NCBI GenBank assembly: GCA_905221195.1
Contig: CAJNCF010000005.1
Coordinates: 1 to 64,000 of the forward strand
Reading direction: 5' to 3'
Origin: a bacterium
Lineage (GTDB): Bacteria > Bacillota > Bacilli > Lactobacillales > Streptococcaceae
DNA: 64,000 nt
Position 1 is the first letter of the stretch. Every line of letters starts with the position of its first letter. Of this stretch, positions 54,142-63,928 are shown piece after piece. The notes beneath the pieces are model-generated. The model was not told the DNA's origin. It ran no database searches and worked only from the letters and a program-made list of their open reading frames with translations. A program made the position numbers and the translations under genes.

Positions 54142-55313
54142 AAAAGCAACTAGAATTGCAAAAACTCATATCTATCATGCTAGGATATCTTGGAATTACG
54201 CTATTTATACATCCTAGCTACTTAGTTAAATTAGTAGCGGTATGTATTTTTGTTGGCTTACTATTTTTTTGGAAAAAGAAAATGGTCAACTGGGTGCAAT
54301 TAAAATGGGGTTTGTTAAAGGAAATTCGAAGAAGAAAGTATTTTTTTATTACTGAAAAAGGATATAAAACTGATTTAAAGAAAAGGCGGGAATTAGGTGC
54401 TGCAGTTTATTATTTAACAAATATAGGTTTTATGGTAATTCTTGTAGTTATTTCTGTGTTAAATTCACTTAATCTAGTGGCATTTAAAGGATTAATTGCT
54501 ATAGTAGCAATCGGAGCCATGATTATAGCATTGGCTGGCATAATTATTGCAGCTAAAAATTATTTAACAGGATTATATTATTATCTTATTCCTTTAGCAA
54601 TGCTTTTATTTACTTTAGATTATGTAAAGTCATTTTCAGATATAAAATCTATTGTATTTTACATAATTTTGGTTTTCATAGCATATAGTGTTTTTGCAAT
54701 ATTATTACCATTGCATTCTTTAAGAAAAATAACAAATATGACGTGGCTATTTGGAGTGTTGACTACTTTACTTGTTCCGCTTCTTCTTGAATATTTTTTT
54801 CAATATTATATAATAAATGAAATTAATGGACAAATTTCAAATGAATCAATTACACTTGAAACGCTAATGAAGTTAAATTTATCTACAGAGGTTATCTCAT
54901 TTTTTAAAGAGAATCCTGATGCCATTGAATTAATAAAAAGATTTAGGGAGATGTCTATTTCTTTTGAAATTCATTCCTTAACTTCTGAACTTTCAGTCAT
55001 AAGGTTTCTTTTACTTACAGCTTATTCTCTTGGAACGATTATAATCACTTCAAAAATCAAATTAGGGAAATCAAAAGCTAAAGACTTATATAATAAGATT
55101 AAATCATCTCCGGAAGTCCAATATTCAGAGCTAAGAGACTGTATTTTTTACGGTGGTGAAGAATTCGAAAATAGGATAATGGATAATGAAATTTTGAGAT
55201 CTAAAATTATCAGTGAAGAAAAATGCGATAAAAATCAAGATAGTAAATGGTGGGAGATATGGAGTGCTAAATTTATTGAAACTTGTAGTTTGATATTTAA
55301 AAAAATGATTTAA
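54138..55313 (+). CDS. Hypothetical multi-pass membrane protein
   Basis: 391 residues. At least seven hydrophobic segments lie between residues 10 and 315 (LISIMLGYLGITLFI, GFMVILVVISVLNSL, YYYLIPLAMLLFTLDYV, IVFYIILVFIAYSVFAILL, LFGVLTTLLVPLLL, FLLLTAYSLGTIIIT). A soluble C-terminus ends KFIETCSLIFKKMI. AT-rich with rare-codon bias unlike purK and purB on its sides. No family recognised; possibly acquired with the other small genes here. Confidence 0.7.
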   Translation: MKKQLELQKLISIMLGYLGITLFIHPSYLVKLVAVCIFVGLLFFWKKKMVNWVQLKWGLLKEIRRRKYFFITEKGYKTDLKKRRELGAAVYYLTNIGFMVILVVISVLNSLNLVAFKGLIAIVAIGAMIIALAGIIIAAKNYLTGLYYYLIPLAMLLFTLDYVKSFSDIKSIVFYIILVFIAYSVFAILLPLHSLRKITNMTWLFGVLTTLLVPLLLEYFFQYYIINEINGQISNESITLETLMKLNLSTEVISFFKENPDAIELIKRFREMSISFEIHSLTSELSVIRFLLLTAYSLGTIIITSKIKLGKSKAKDLYNKIKSSPEVQYSELRDCIFYGGEEFENRIMDNEILRSKIISEEKCDKNQDSKWWEIWSAKFIETCSLIFKKMI

Positions 55314-55328
55314 TATAGGAGAAACAAC

Positions 55329-56624
55329 ATGATCAACCGTTACTCTCGCCCTGAAATGGCGAACATTTGGAGTGAAGAAAATAAATACCGTGCTTGGCTT
55401 GAGGTGGAAATCTTAGCTGACGAGGCATGGGCTGAGCTGGGGGAAATCCCTAAGGAAGATGTGGCTTTGATTCGTGAGAAAGCGGACTTTGACATCGACC
55501 GTATTTTGGAGATTGAGCAGGAGACTCGCCACGATGTGGTGGCTTTCACGCGTGCGGTCTCTGAGACTCTTGGTGAAGAGCGCAAGTGGGTCCACTATGG
55601 TTTGACTTCTACCGACGTGGTGGATACGGCCTACGGTTACCTCTACAAGCAGGCCAACGACATCATCCGTCGTGACCTTGAAAATTTCACCAACATCATC
55701 GCTGATAAGGCTAAGGAGCACAAGTTTACCATCATGATGGGTCGTACCCACGGTGTGCATGCTGAGCCGACAACTTTTGGTCTTAAATTGGCGACTTGGT
55801 ACAGCGAAATGAAGCGCAATATCGAGCGTTTCGAGCATGCAGCTGATGGTGTGGAAGCTGGTAAGATTTCTGGTGCGGTTGGGAACTTTGCCAACATTCC
55901 ACCATTTGTAGAGCAATACGTCTGCGACAAGCTTGGCATCCGTGCTCAGGAAATCTCTACACAGGTCCTTCCTCGTGACCTTCACGCTGAGTACTTTGCA
56001 GTTCTTGCTAGCATCGCGACTTCAATCGAACGTATGGCGACGGAGATTCGTGGTTTGCAAAAATCAGAACAACGCGAAGTGGAAGAATTCTTTGCCAAAG
56101 GACAAAAAGGGTCTTCAGCAATGCCTCATAAACGAAACCCTATCGGTTCTGAGAACATGACGGGTCTTGCGCGTGTTATCCGTGGTCATATGCTTACGGC
56201 CTATGAAAACGTTGCTCTCTGGCACGAACGTGACATTTCACACTCATCAGCTGAGCGTATCATCACACCAGATACAACCATTTTGATTGACTACATGCTC
56301 AACCGTTTCGGAAACATCGTTAAGAACTTGACAGTCTTCCCAGAAAACATGATCCGCAACATGAACTCAACATTCGGGCTTATCTTTAGCCAACGTGCCA
56401 TGTTGACCTTGATTGAAAAAGGAATGACCCGTGAGCAAGCCTATGACTTGGTACAACCAAAAACAGCTTACTCTTGGGACAACCAAGTAGACTTTAAACC
56501 GCTGCTGGAATCAGATCCAGAAGTGACATCACGTCTCACACAAGAAGAAATCGATGAAATCTTTAATCCTCTTTACTACACTAAACGAGTGGATGATATC
56601 TTTGAACGTCTAGGATTAGGATAA
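55329..56624 (+). CDS. purB: Adenylosuccinate lyase
   Basis: 431 residues. It splits SAICAR to AICAR and adenylosuccinate to AMP, so it closes both pathways present here. [51 protein letters not shown] and the signature [20 protein letters not shown] with catalytic Ser are intact. ATAGGAGAAAC precedes the ATG. Followed by a terminator. Confidence 0.97.
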   Translation: MINRYSRPEMANIWSEENKYRAWLEVEILADEAWAELGEIPKEDVALIREKADFDIDRILEIEQETRHDVVAFTRAVSETLGEERKWVHYGLTSTDVVDTAYGYLYKQANDIIRRDLENFTNIIADKAKEHKFTIMMGRTHGVHAEPTTFGLKLATWYSEMKRNIERFEHAADGVEAGKISGAVGNFANIPPFVEQYVCDKLGIRAQEISTQVLPRDLHAEYFAVLASIATSIERMATEIRGLQKSEQREVEEFFAKGQKGSSAMPHKRNPIGSENMTGLARVIRGHMLTAYENVALWHERDISHSSAERIITPDTTILIDYMLNRFGNIVKNLTVFPENMIRNMNSTFGLIFSQRAMLTLIEKGMTREQAYDLVQPKTAYSWDNQVDFKPLLESDPEVTSRLTQEEIDEIFNPLYYTKRVDDIFERLGLG

Positions 56625-56631
56625 TTAAAAT

Positions 56632-56685
56632 AAAATCGAGGTTCTATTACTCTATTTACTGGAGTAGAAGAACTTCGATTTTTTT
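56632..56685 (+). terminator. Terminator of purB
   Basis: AAATCGA..GTTCT..TACTC pairs with GAGTA..AGAAC.TCGATTT followed by T-run. Confidence 0.8.
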
Positions 56686-56837
56686 GTTTATTAAAGCTTT
56701 TTGATAAAAAAGATTACCAATATTTTAGTAAAATTTCAACAAATTTAATCTATCTTAACTTACATATAGAAAATACATTTTTAATGTCATATAATAAGCA
56801 TAGAAAAAGCCCAAGCGATTAGGCTCAGGCTTTCTTC

Positions 56838-57554
56838 TTAATGGTCACGATCACATGAAATGAATTTGATCTTGTAGTAATCCGCTCGTTTATAAGTTTC
56901 GCTGTATGCAAGAACCTGACCAGTAGACTCTAGCTTAGTAGTCTTGGTTTGTAAGACGGTTGGGAATTGCTCATCGACTCCTAGGACCAAAGCCGCATGT
57001 TCTGGAGTTGGAAATGCTATTTCATTGATTTCTTCAAAATGTTCATCATTCATGTGAATGTGGTAATCCAATTTGAAACGGTTATAGATAGAGCTATAAT
57101 ATTCAAGATTTGGATAATTTGCGTTGATGTATTGTTCTGGAATGTAAGATGTGTGGTAGATGTATACGACACCATTCGTTTCGCGTACACGTTCAATCTT
57201 GTAGTAGAACTGATCACCACGTAGTCCAAGTTTTTCTAAGTAGTTTAATTTGTTGCCACGTTCAATAGAAAGGACTGTAACTTTATCATCTTTAGTTTCA
57301 AAAACTTCTACATCTGAAAACTCTACGAGTTTATGTTTGCGTGCGCGTGAAACGAATGTACCCTTTCCTTGTTGACGGACAATATAGCCATCTTTGGCAA
57401 GGTCGTTTAAGGCGCGGACAACGGTTATAGAACTCACATCATACATTGCAATCAATTCTGCTTCAGTGTAGAATTTATCTCCACTGGCAAATTGACCAGA
57501 AATGATTTTGTTCTTCAACTCATCTTTAATATATTGATACTTTGGAATTGCCAT
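56838..57554 (-). CDS. bgaR: GntR-family regulator of the beta-galactosidase cluster
   Basis: 238 residues. An N-terminal winged helix (PKYQYIKDELKNKIISGQFA, YTEAELIAMYDVSSITVVRAL, YIVRQQGKGTFV) and a C-terminal UTRA effector domain (EVFETKDDKVTVLSIERG, ETYKRADYYKIKF) place it in the HutC branch. It is divergent from the GH35 gene. UTRA domains often bind a sugar phosphate, so a galactose- or amino sugar-derived ligand is likely. Start MAIPKYQ behind GAGGTG; upstream extension ignored. Confidence 0.87.
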   Translation of the reverse strand: MAIPKYQYIKDELKNKIISGQFASGDKFYTEAELIAMYDVSSITVVRALNDLAKDGYIVRQQGKGTFVSRARKHKLVEFSDVEVFETKDDKVTVLSIERGNKLNYLEKLGLRGDQFYYKIERVRETNGVVYIYHTSYIPEQYINANYPNLEYYSSIYNRFKLDYHIHMNDEHFEEINEIAFPTPEHAALVLGVDEQFPTVLQTKTTKLESTGQVLAYSETYKRADYYKIKFISCDRDH

Positions 57555-57659
57555 ATTTTCACCTCGATTTTCCTTTTCCACTAAAAATTTTACCATAAAA
57601 TTGAAAAGAATAGTAGACTTTTGAATAAAAAAATTAGAATAATAGGGTATAAGGTTAAT

Positions 57660-57820
57660 TTACATCGAAATTAATAGAAAATCATACATTTTTATACATG
57701 GTTTTTAAAGTATACATTGTTATAAATTAGAGACTTTTATAAGTTTTTTGTGTAAAAGTTAGTTAAAAATGAAAAAAATTGTGAAAGCCTATTGACAAAT
57801 GTAAGATATTGAGATATATT
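57660..57820 (+). promoter_or_regulatory. Promoter/operator region of bgaC operon
   Basis: TTGACA (57792-57797), 17 bp, TATATT (57815-57820). Upstream, TATACATGG and GTATACATTG (57695-57720) are repeated and AT-rich, and could be GntR operators. Confidence 0.6.
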
Positions 57821-57871
57821 TACTATATCAACGAATGAAAGCGTAAACTTTAATTGTCAGAAGGTAAGAAT

Positions 57872-59659
57872 ATGACACGATTTGAGATACGGGATGATTT
57901 TTATCTCGATGGAAAATCATTTAAGATTTTATCTGGCGCCATTCATTATTTTAGGGTTCCTACAGAAGATTGGTATCATTCGCTCTATAATTTGAAGGCT
58001 CTTGGTTTTAATACTGTAGAGACTTATGTAGCTTGGAATTTACATGAGCCTCGTGAAGGTGAGTTTCACTTTGAAGGTTCTCAGGATTTGGAGAGATTTC
58101 TCCAGATAGCACAAGATTTGGGTCTATATGCTATCGTTCGTCCGTCTCCCTTTATCTGTGCAGAATGGGAATTCGGAGGCTTACCAGCTTGGCTCTTAAC
58201 CAAAGACATGAGGATTCGTTCATCTGACCCAGCCTATATTGAGGCTGTCGGTCGCTACTATGACCAACTCTTATCACGGTTGGTTCCACATTTGTTGGAC
58301 AATGGTGGCAATATTCTCATGATGCAGGTTGAAAATGAGTATGGTTCTTATGGAGAAGATAAGGCTTACCTGAGAGCAATTCGACAGTTGATGGAAGAGC
58401 GTGGCGTAACCTGTCCCCTCTTTACATCAGATGGTCCATGGCGAGCTACTCTGAAAGCTGGAACTTTAATCGAAGATGATCTCTTTGTAACAGGGAACTT
58501 TGGTTCTAAGGCTCCATATAACTTTTCACAGATGCAGGAATTCTTTGATGAGCATGGCAAGAAATGGCCTCTCATGTGTATGGAGTTCTGGGATGGCTGG
58601 TTCAATCGTTGGAAAGAACCGATTATCACACGGGATCCAAAAGAATTGGCAGATGCAGTTCGTGAGGTATTGGAGCAAGGTTCCATCAATCTCTACATGT
58701 TCCATGGTGGTACAAACTTTGGCTTCATGAATGGTTGCTCGGCTCGAGGAACTTTGGACTTGCCACAAGTTACATCTTATGATTACGATGCCCTTCTGGA
58801 TGAAGAAGGAAATCCAACTGCCAAATATCTGGCGGTCAAGAAGATGATGGCGACACACTTCCCAGAGTATCCGCAGTTGGAACCACTCTATAAGGAAAGC
58901 ATGAAAGTGGACGCTATTCCACTTGCTGAGAAAGTTTCCTTATTTGAAACATTGGATAGCTTATCTAGTCCGATAGAAAGCCTCTATCCTCAAAAGATGG
59001 AGGAGTTGGGACAAAGTTATGGCTATCTACTCTATCGTACTGAGGCAAGTTGGGATGCAGAAGAGGAACGTCTTCGTATCATCGATGGACGTGACCGTGC
59101 TCAACTCTTTGTAGATGGTCAACGGATTGCCACTCAATACCAGACAGAGATAGGAGAAGATATCTACTGTCAAGGTAATCGAAAAGGTGCTTCACAACTT
59201 GACATCTTGATTGAAAATATGGGCCGTGTTAACTATGGGCACAAGTTCTTAGCTGATACACAACGTAAGGGAATTCGAACAGGTGTCTGCAAGGATTTAC
59301 ACTTCTTACTTAATTGGAAACACTATCCACTACCACTGGATAATCCTGAGAAAATTGATTTTTCAAAAGGATGGACTCAAGGACAACCAGCCTTTTACGC
59401 TTATGACTTTACAGTCCAAGAGCCAAAAGATACTTACCTAGACTTGTCTGAGTTTGGTAAGGGAGTTGCCTTTGTCAATGGGCAGAATCTAGGACGTTTT
59501 TGGAACGTCGGCCCAACTCTCTCGCTTTATATTCCTAATAGCTATCTCAAGGAAGGTGCCAACCGCATCATTATCTTTGAAACAGAGGGTCAATATAAAG
59601 AAGAGATTCATTTAACTCGTAAACCTACACTAAAACACATAAAGGGGGAAAACTTATGA
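57872..59659 (+). CDS. bgaC: Beta-galactosidase, GH35 (BgaC-type)
   Basis: 595 residues without signal peptide or LPXTG; pneumococcal BgaC lacks them too and is found at the surface. It acts on terminal beta-1,3-linked galactose. FEIRDDFYLDGKSFKILSGAIHYFRVP opens the barrel. QVENEYGSYGE carries the acid/base Glu and CMEFWDGWFNRW the nucleophile. Beta-sandwich domains follow. Start is ATG 57872, behind AAGGTAAG. It overlaps the PTS IIB gene by 4 nt. Confidence 0.95.
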   Translation: MTRFEIRDDFYLDGKSFKILSGAIHYFRVPTEDWYHSLYNLKALGFNTVETYVAWNLHEPREGEFHFEGSQDLERFLQIAQDLGLYAIVRPSPFICAEWEFGGLPAWLLTKDMRIRSSDPAYIEAVGRYYDQLLSRLVPHLLDNGGNILMMQVENEYGSYGEDKAYLRAIRQLMEERGVTCPLFTSDGPWRATLKAGTLIEDDLFVTGNFGSKAPYNFSQMQEFFDEHGKKWPLMCMEFWDGWFNRWKEPIITRDPKELADAVREVLEQGSINLYMFHGGTNFGFMNGCSARGTLDLPQVTSYDYDALLDEEGNPTAKYLAVKKMMATHFPEYPQLEPLYKESMKVDAIPLAEKVSLFETLDSLSSPIESLYPQKMEELGQSYGYLLYRTEASWDAEEERLRIIDGRDRAQLFVDGQRIATQYQTEIGEDIYCQGNRKGASQLDILIENMGRVNYGHKFLADTQRKGIRTGVCKDLHFLLNWKHYPLPLDNPEKIDFSKGWTQGQPAFYAYDFTVQEPKDTYLDLSEFGKGVAFVNGQNLGRFWNVGPTLSLYIPNSYLKEGANRIIIFETEGQYKEEIHLTRKPTLKHIKGENL

Positions 59660-60132
59660 CAATTGTAGGATGCCGTATCGATGGACGTTTGATCCACGGA
59701 CAAGTAGCCAATCTTTGGGCTGGAAAACTAAATGTTTCACGTATTATGGTTGTAGACGACGAAGTTGTCAACAACGACGTTGAAAAGAGTGGTTTGAAAC
59801 TTGCGACACCACCAGGTGTGAAATTGAGTATTTTGCCGATTGAAAAAGCGGCAGCCAATATTCTTGCTGGAAAATACGATAGCCAACGTCTCTTTATCGT
59901 GGCTCGTAAGCCAGACCGTTTCCTTGGTTTGGTAGAAGCAGGTGTACCACTTGAAACCCTTAATGTTGGGAATATGTCTCAAACACCAGAAACTCGCGCC
60001 ATCACACGTTCTATCAACGTAGTAGACAAGGATGTGGAAGACTTCCACAAGCTGGCAGAAAAAGGTGTTAAACTTACTGCTCAAATGGTTCCAAATGATC
60101 CAGTTTCAGACTTTTTGAGCTTATTAAAATAG
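59656..60132 (+). CDS. PTS mannose-family IIB component
   Basis: 158 residues. CRIDGRLIHGQVANLW carries the phosphorylated His14 of the mannose/sorbose-type IIB domain. AATPPGVKLSILPIEKAA-like and NVGNMS blocks fit the family. It transfers phosphate from IIA to the sugar crossing IIC/IID. AAAGGGGG precedes it at the end of bgaC. The adjacent agaS and galactosidase point to galactosamine- or galactose-type sugars. Confidence 0.93.
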   Translation: MTIVGCRIDGRLIHGQVANLWAGKLNVSRIMVVDDEVVNNDVEKSGLKLATPPGVKLSILPIEKAAANILAGKYDSQRLFIVARKPDRFLGLVEAGVPLETLNVGNMSQTPETRAITRSINVVDKDVEDFHKLAEKGVKLTAQMVPNDPVSDFLSLLK

Positions 60133-60158
60133 GAAAAAATTTTTAGGAGGTCATTGTT

Positions 60159-61064
60159 ATGATACAATGGTGGCAAATTTTACTTCTCACTTTGTACTCA
60201 GCTTATCAAATCTGTGATGAGTTGACGATCGTTTCATCTGCAGGTTCCCCTGTATTTGCTGGTTTCATTACTGGTTTAATCATGGGAGATGTGACTACTG
60301 GTCTACTTATCGGTGGTAACTTGCAATTATTCGTTCTTGGGGTTGGTACCTTCGGTGGTGCTTCTCGTATCGACGCAACTTCTGGTGCGGTTCTTGCGAC
60401 AGCTTTCTCTGTTTCGCAAGGTATCGATACAGCACTTGCGATTACAACAATCGCTGTGCCAGTAGCAGCTCTCTTGACTTACTTCGACGTTCTTGGTCGT
60501 ATGACCACTACTTTCTTCGCTCACCGTGTGGATGCAGCAATCGAACGCTTTGACTATAAAGGTATTGAACGCAACTACTTGCTTGGTGCGATTCCTTGGG
60601 CTTTATCTCGTGCCCTTCCAGTCTTCTTTGCCCTTGCCTTTGGTGGTGCCTTTGTACAATCAGTCGTAGACTTCGTTAAAGAATACCAATGGGTTGCAGA
60701 TGGTTTGACACTTGCAGGACGTATGCTTCCAGGTCTTGGATTTGCAATCTTGCTTCGTTACCTTCCAGTTAAACGTAACCTTCACTACCTTGCTATGGGA
60801 TTCGGTTTAACAGCTATGTTGACTGTTCTTTACTCATACGTAACAGGTCTTGGTGGCGCTGTTGCTGGTATCGTAGGTACTCTACCTAAAGATGTTGCTG
60901 AAAAAATTGGTTTCGTGAACAACTTCAAAGGATTGTCTATGATTGGTATCTCTATCGTAGGTATCTTCCTTGCAGTGCTTCACTTTAAAAATAGCCAAAA
61001 AGTAGCTGTGGTAGCACCTTCTACACCATCAGAAAGTGGGGAAATCGAAGATGACGAATTCTAA
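60159..61064 (+). CDS. PTS mannose-family IIC component
   Basis: 301 residues, about eight membrane segments; QWWQILLLTLYSAYQICDEL, GFITGLIMGDVTTGLLIGGNLQLFVLG and GGASRIDATSGAVLATAFS are typical IIC motifs. Forms the sugar channel with IID. A TAGGAGG site precedes the ATG. The C-terminal tail overlaps the start of IID by 14 nt. Confidence 0.94.
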   Translation: MIQWWQILLLTLYSAYQICDELTIVSSAGSPVFAGFITGLIMGDVTTGLLIGGNLQLFVLGVGTFGGASRIDATSGAVLATAFSVSQGIDTALAITTIAVPVAALLTYFDVLGRMTTTFFAHRVDAAIERFDYKGIERNYLLGAIPWALSRALPVFFALAFGGAFVQSVVDFVKEYQWVADGLTLAGRMLPGLGFAILLRYLPVKRNLHYLAMGFGLTAMLTVLYSYVTGLGGAVAGIVGTLPKDVAEKIGFVNNFKGLSMIGISIVGIFLAVLHFKNSQKVAVVAPSTPSESGEIEDDEF

Positions 61065-61875
61065 TTACAAACTTACAAAAGAAGATTTTAATCAAATCAA
61101 TAAACGTAGCTTGTTTACTTTCCAATTGGGTTGGAACTACGAACGTATGCAAGCTTCTGGTTACCTTTACATGATTTTGCCTCAATTGCGTAAAATGTAT
61201 GGGGATGGAACTCCTGAATTGAAAGAAATGATGAAAGTTCATACTCAATTCTTCAATACTTCACCATTCTTCCACACCATTATCGCTGGTTTTGACCTTG
61301 CCATGGAAGAAAAAGATGGTGTAGGTTCAAAAGATGCCGTTAACGGTATCAAGACAGGTTTGATGGGACCATTCGCTCCTCTTGGAGATACGATCTTTGG
61401 TTCACTTGTACCTGCTATCATGGGATCAATCGCAGCAACTATGGCTATTGCTGGCCAACCTTGGGGTATCTTCCTTTGGATCGCAGTTGCAGTTGCTTAT
61501 GACATCTTCCGTTGGAAACAGTTGGAATTTGCCTACAAAGAAGGGGTTAACCTTATCAACAACATGCAAAGTACCTTGACAGCTTTGATTGACGCTGCAT
61601 CTGTACTTGGTGTCTTCATGATGGGTGCTCTTGTAGCAACAATGATCAACTTTGAAATTTCTTACAAATGGGCAATCGGTGAGAAGATGATTGACTTCCA
61701 AGACATCTTGAACCAAATCTTCCCACGCTTGCTTCCAGCAATCTTTACGGCCTTTATCTTCTGGTTGCTCGGTAAGAAAGGTATGAACTCTACTAAAGCT
61801 ATCGGTATTATTATCGTACTTGCTTTGGCTCTTTCTGCCTTTGGTCACTTTGCACTTGGAATGGGAGCTAAATAA
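61051..61875 (+). CDS. PTS mannose-family IID component
   Basis: 274 residues. NKRSLFTFQLGWNYERMQASGYLYMILPQL, FFNTSPFFHTIIAGFDLAMEE, GIKTGLMGPFAPLGDTIFGSLVPAI and C-terminal membrane helices define IID. I start at ATG 61051 (MTNSNYKL); a GTG 15 bp upstream is possible. Works with IIC. Confidence 0.94.
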   Translation: MTNSNYKLTKEDFNQINKRSLFTFQLGWNYERMQASGYLYMILPQLRKMYGDGTPELKEMMKVHTQFFNTSPFFHTIIAGFDLAMEEKDGVGSKDAVNGIKTGLMGPFAPLGDTIFGSLVPAIMGSIAATMAIAGQPWGIFLWIAVAVAYDIFRWKQLEFAYKEGVNLINNMQSTLTALIDAASVLGVFMMGALVATMINFEISYKWAIGEKMIDFQDILNQIFPRLLPAIFTAFIFWLLGKKGMNSTKAIGIIIVLALALSAFGHFALGMGAK

Positions 61876-61880
61876 GCTTT

Positions 61881-62285
61881 ATGGTAAAATCACTAATTTT
61901 GGTGAGTCATGGTCGCTTCTGTGAAGAACTTAAAGGTAGCACTGAAATGATCATGGGTCCACAAGACAATATTCATGCAGTGGCTCTTCTTCCAGAAGAC
62001 GGTCCAGAAGAATTTACTGCAAAATTTGAAGCAGCTATTGAAGGATTGGATGATTTCCTAGTCTTTGCGGATCTTCTCGGTGGAACACCATGTAACGTGG
62101 TAAGCCGTTTGATTATGGAAGGTCGTGATATTGACCTTTACGCAGGGATGAATCTTCCAATGGTGATTGAATTTATCAATGCGAGCCTTACAGGCGCAGA
62201 TGCGGACTACAAGAGCCGTGCTGCAGAAAGCATTGTGAAAGTGAATGACCTGTTAGCGGGCTTTGATGATGACGAAGATGAATAA
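61881..62285 (+). CDS. PTS mannose-family IIA component
   Basis: 134 residues. VSHGRFCEELKGSTEMIMG has the phospho-accepting His10. VFADLLGGTPCNVVSRLIM is the IIA core, and the end is very acidic (GFDDDEDE). It completes the permease as a separate subunit. It begins 5 bp after IID. Confidence 0.93.
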   Translation: MVKSLILVSHGRFCEELKGSTEMIMGPQDNIHAVALLPEDGPEEFTAKFEAAIEGLDDFLVFADLLGGTPCNVVSRLIMEGRDIDLYAGMNLPMVIEFINASLTGADADYKSRAAESIVKVNDLLAGFDDDEDE

Positions 62286-62416
62286 GATGTGACAACGTGA
62301 AAATCACAGGGAAAATAGGCGATAGGAGGATGGAGCGATGCTCCGACGATAATCGGTCTTTTTCCCAAAGATTTTAGTTGGAACTCGATTCAATAAGATG
62401 TGACAACGTGAAAATC
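62281..62416 (+). repeat. 25-bp direct repeat pair around an 86-bp spacer
   Basis: The 25 bp at 62281-62305 (AATAAGATGTGACAACGTGA plus AAATC) recur exactly at 62392-62416. The first copy includes the IIA stop codon. The spacer contains GGAGC-gat-GCTCC and pairing GGGAAAA/TTTTCCC. It suggests a small insertion or tandem duplication between IIA and agaS. Confidence 0.75.
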
Positions 62417-62442
62417 GTTAGAGCATTTTATATAGAATATAC

Positions 62443-62471
62443 ATGGGAATGGGGCTTACTCCCATTCCCAT
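62443..62471 (+). other. Stable intercistronic hairpin before agaS
   Basis: ATGGGAATGGG-gcttact-CCCATTCCCAT, a perfect 11-bp stem without a T-run, 24 bp before the agaS start. It may act as an mRNA processing or stability site. Confidence 0.65.
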
Positions 62472-62495
62472 ATTTAATAGAAAAAGAGGAACTCA

Positions 62496-63662
62496 ATGCT
62501 ACATTATACAAAAGAAGACTTGATCGAATTGGGTGCAGAAATCACTACACGTGAAATCTACCAACAGCCTGATGTATGGAAAGAAGCTTTTGAAGCCTAT
62601 CAAGCACAACGTGAAGAAATTGCAGCCTTCCTACAAGGGATTGCTGATAAACATGACTATATTAAAGTTATCTTGACAGGTGCTGGGACTTCTGCTTATG
62701 TGGGAGATACCTTGGTACCTTACTTTAAGGAAGTCTATGACGAACGCAAATGGAATTTCAATGCCATTGCGACAACAGATATCGTTGCCAATCCAGAAAC
62801 TTATTTGAAAAAAGATGTGGCGACTGTCCTTGTATCTTTTGCTCGTAGTGGAAATTCACCTGAAAGTGTGGCGACTGTTGATTTGGCCAAAGCCTTGGTG
62901 GATGACCTCTATCAAGTGACCATTACATGTGCTGCAGATGGTAAATTGGCTCTTCAAGCTCATGGCGATGAGCGCAATCTCTTGCTCTTGCAACCAGCTG
63001 CTTCCAATGACGCTGGATTTGCCATGACTTCTAGCTTTACGTCCATGATGCTAACAGCTCTCTTGGTTTTTGATCCTACAGAATTTGCTGTGAAAGCTGA
63101 ACGTTTTGAAGTTGTATCTAGTCTTGCCCGTAAAGTTCTAGACAATGCAGAAGATGTCAAAGAGCTTGTTGACCTAGACTTTAACCGAGTCATCTATCTA
63201 GGTGCGGGTCCTTACTTTGGCCTTGCTCATGAAGCTCAGCTCAAGATTTTGGAATTAACAGCTGGTCAAGTGGCGACCATGTATGAAAGCCCAGTCGGCT
63301 TCCGTCACGGTCCAAAATCTCTTATCAACGAAGATACAGTTGTTTTGATTTTTGGTACAACGAAAGACTACACTCGCAAGTACGACTTGGACTTGGTTCG
63401 TGAAGTTGCTGGTGACCAGATTGCTCGTCGTGTTGTGCTTTTGAGTGATCAAGCCTTTGGTCTTGAAAATGTCAAAGAAGTGGCCCTTGGTTGTGGCGGT
63501 GTCTTGAATGATATTTACCGTGTCTTCCCTTACATTGTTTATGCCCAACTCTTTGCCCTATTGACTTCACTTAAGGTAGAAAATAAACCAGACACACCGT
63601 CTCCTACAGGTACAGTAAACCGTGTGGTACAAGGTGTGATCATCCACGAATATCAAAAGTAA
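62496..63662 (+). CDS. agaS: Sugar isomerase/deaminase AgaS (SIS domain)
   Basis: 388 residues with two SIS domains: VILTGAGTSAYVGDTLVPY and VSFARSGNSPESVATV in the first, IYLGAGPYFGLAHEAQLKI and YESPVGFRHGPKSLI in the second. It is the AgaS type, a galactosamine-6-phosphate deaminase/isomerase or ketose-aldose isomerase, fitting the PTS upstream. AAAGAGGAA precedes the ATG. The stop TAA is shared with the first bases of a BOX element. Confidence 0.9.
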   Translation: MLHYTKEDLIELGAEITTREIYQQPDVWKEAFEAYQAQREEIAAFLQGIADKHDYIKVILTGAGTSAYVGDTLVPYFKEVYDERKWNFNAIATTDIVANPETYLKKDVATVLVSFARSGNSPESVATVDLAKALVDDLYQVTITCAADGKLALQAHGDERNLLLLQPAASNDAGFAMTSSFTSMMLTALLVFDPTEFAVKAERFEVVSSLARKVLDNAEDVKELVDLDFNRVIYLGAGPYFGLAHEAQLKILELTAGQVATMYESPVGFRHGPKSLINEDTVVLIFGTTKDYTRKYDLDLVREVAGDQIARRVVLLSDQAFGLENVKEVALGCGGVLNDIYRVFPYIVYAQLFALLTSLKVENKPDTPSPTGTVNRVVQGVIIHEYQK

Positions 63663-63813
63663 TACTCTTCGAAAATCTATTTAAACCATACTAGTGTCGC
63701 CTTGCCGTATAGATGTTACTGACTGCGTCAGTTCTATCCACAACCTCAAAGCACTGCTTTGAGCAGCCTGTGGCTAGCTTCCTAGTTTGCTCTTTGATTT
63801 TCATTGAGTATAA
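63660..63813 (+). repeat. BOX element after agaS
   Basis: It starts TAATACTCTTCGAAAATC and has boxA (GTCGCCTTGCCGTA), boxB (GACTGCGTCAG) and boxC, ending TCATTGAGTATAAT. Confidence 0.92.
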
Positions 63814-63860
63814 TGCAATATTTATGAATTCTTGACAAGAGGATTTGTAAATCATCAGAT

Positions 63861-63894
63861 AAACCATAGATTGTCAGTAGACTTTCTATGGTTT
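63861..63894 (+). terminator. Hairpin between BOX and galM
   Basis: AAACCATAGA and TCTATGGTTT pair over 10 bp, followed by GTTTGC. It could be a weak terminator or leader hairpin. Confidence 0.5.
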
Positions 63895-63928
63895 GTTTGC
63901 TTGAGAGAAATAGTAAAAGGAGAACAGA

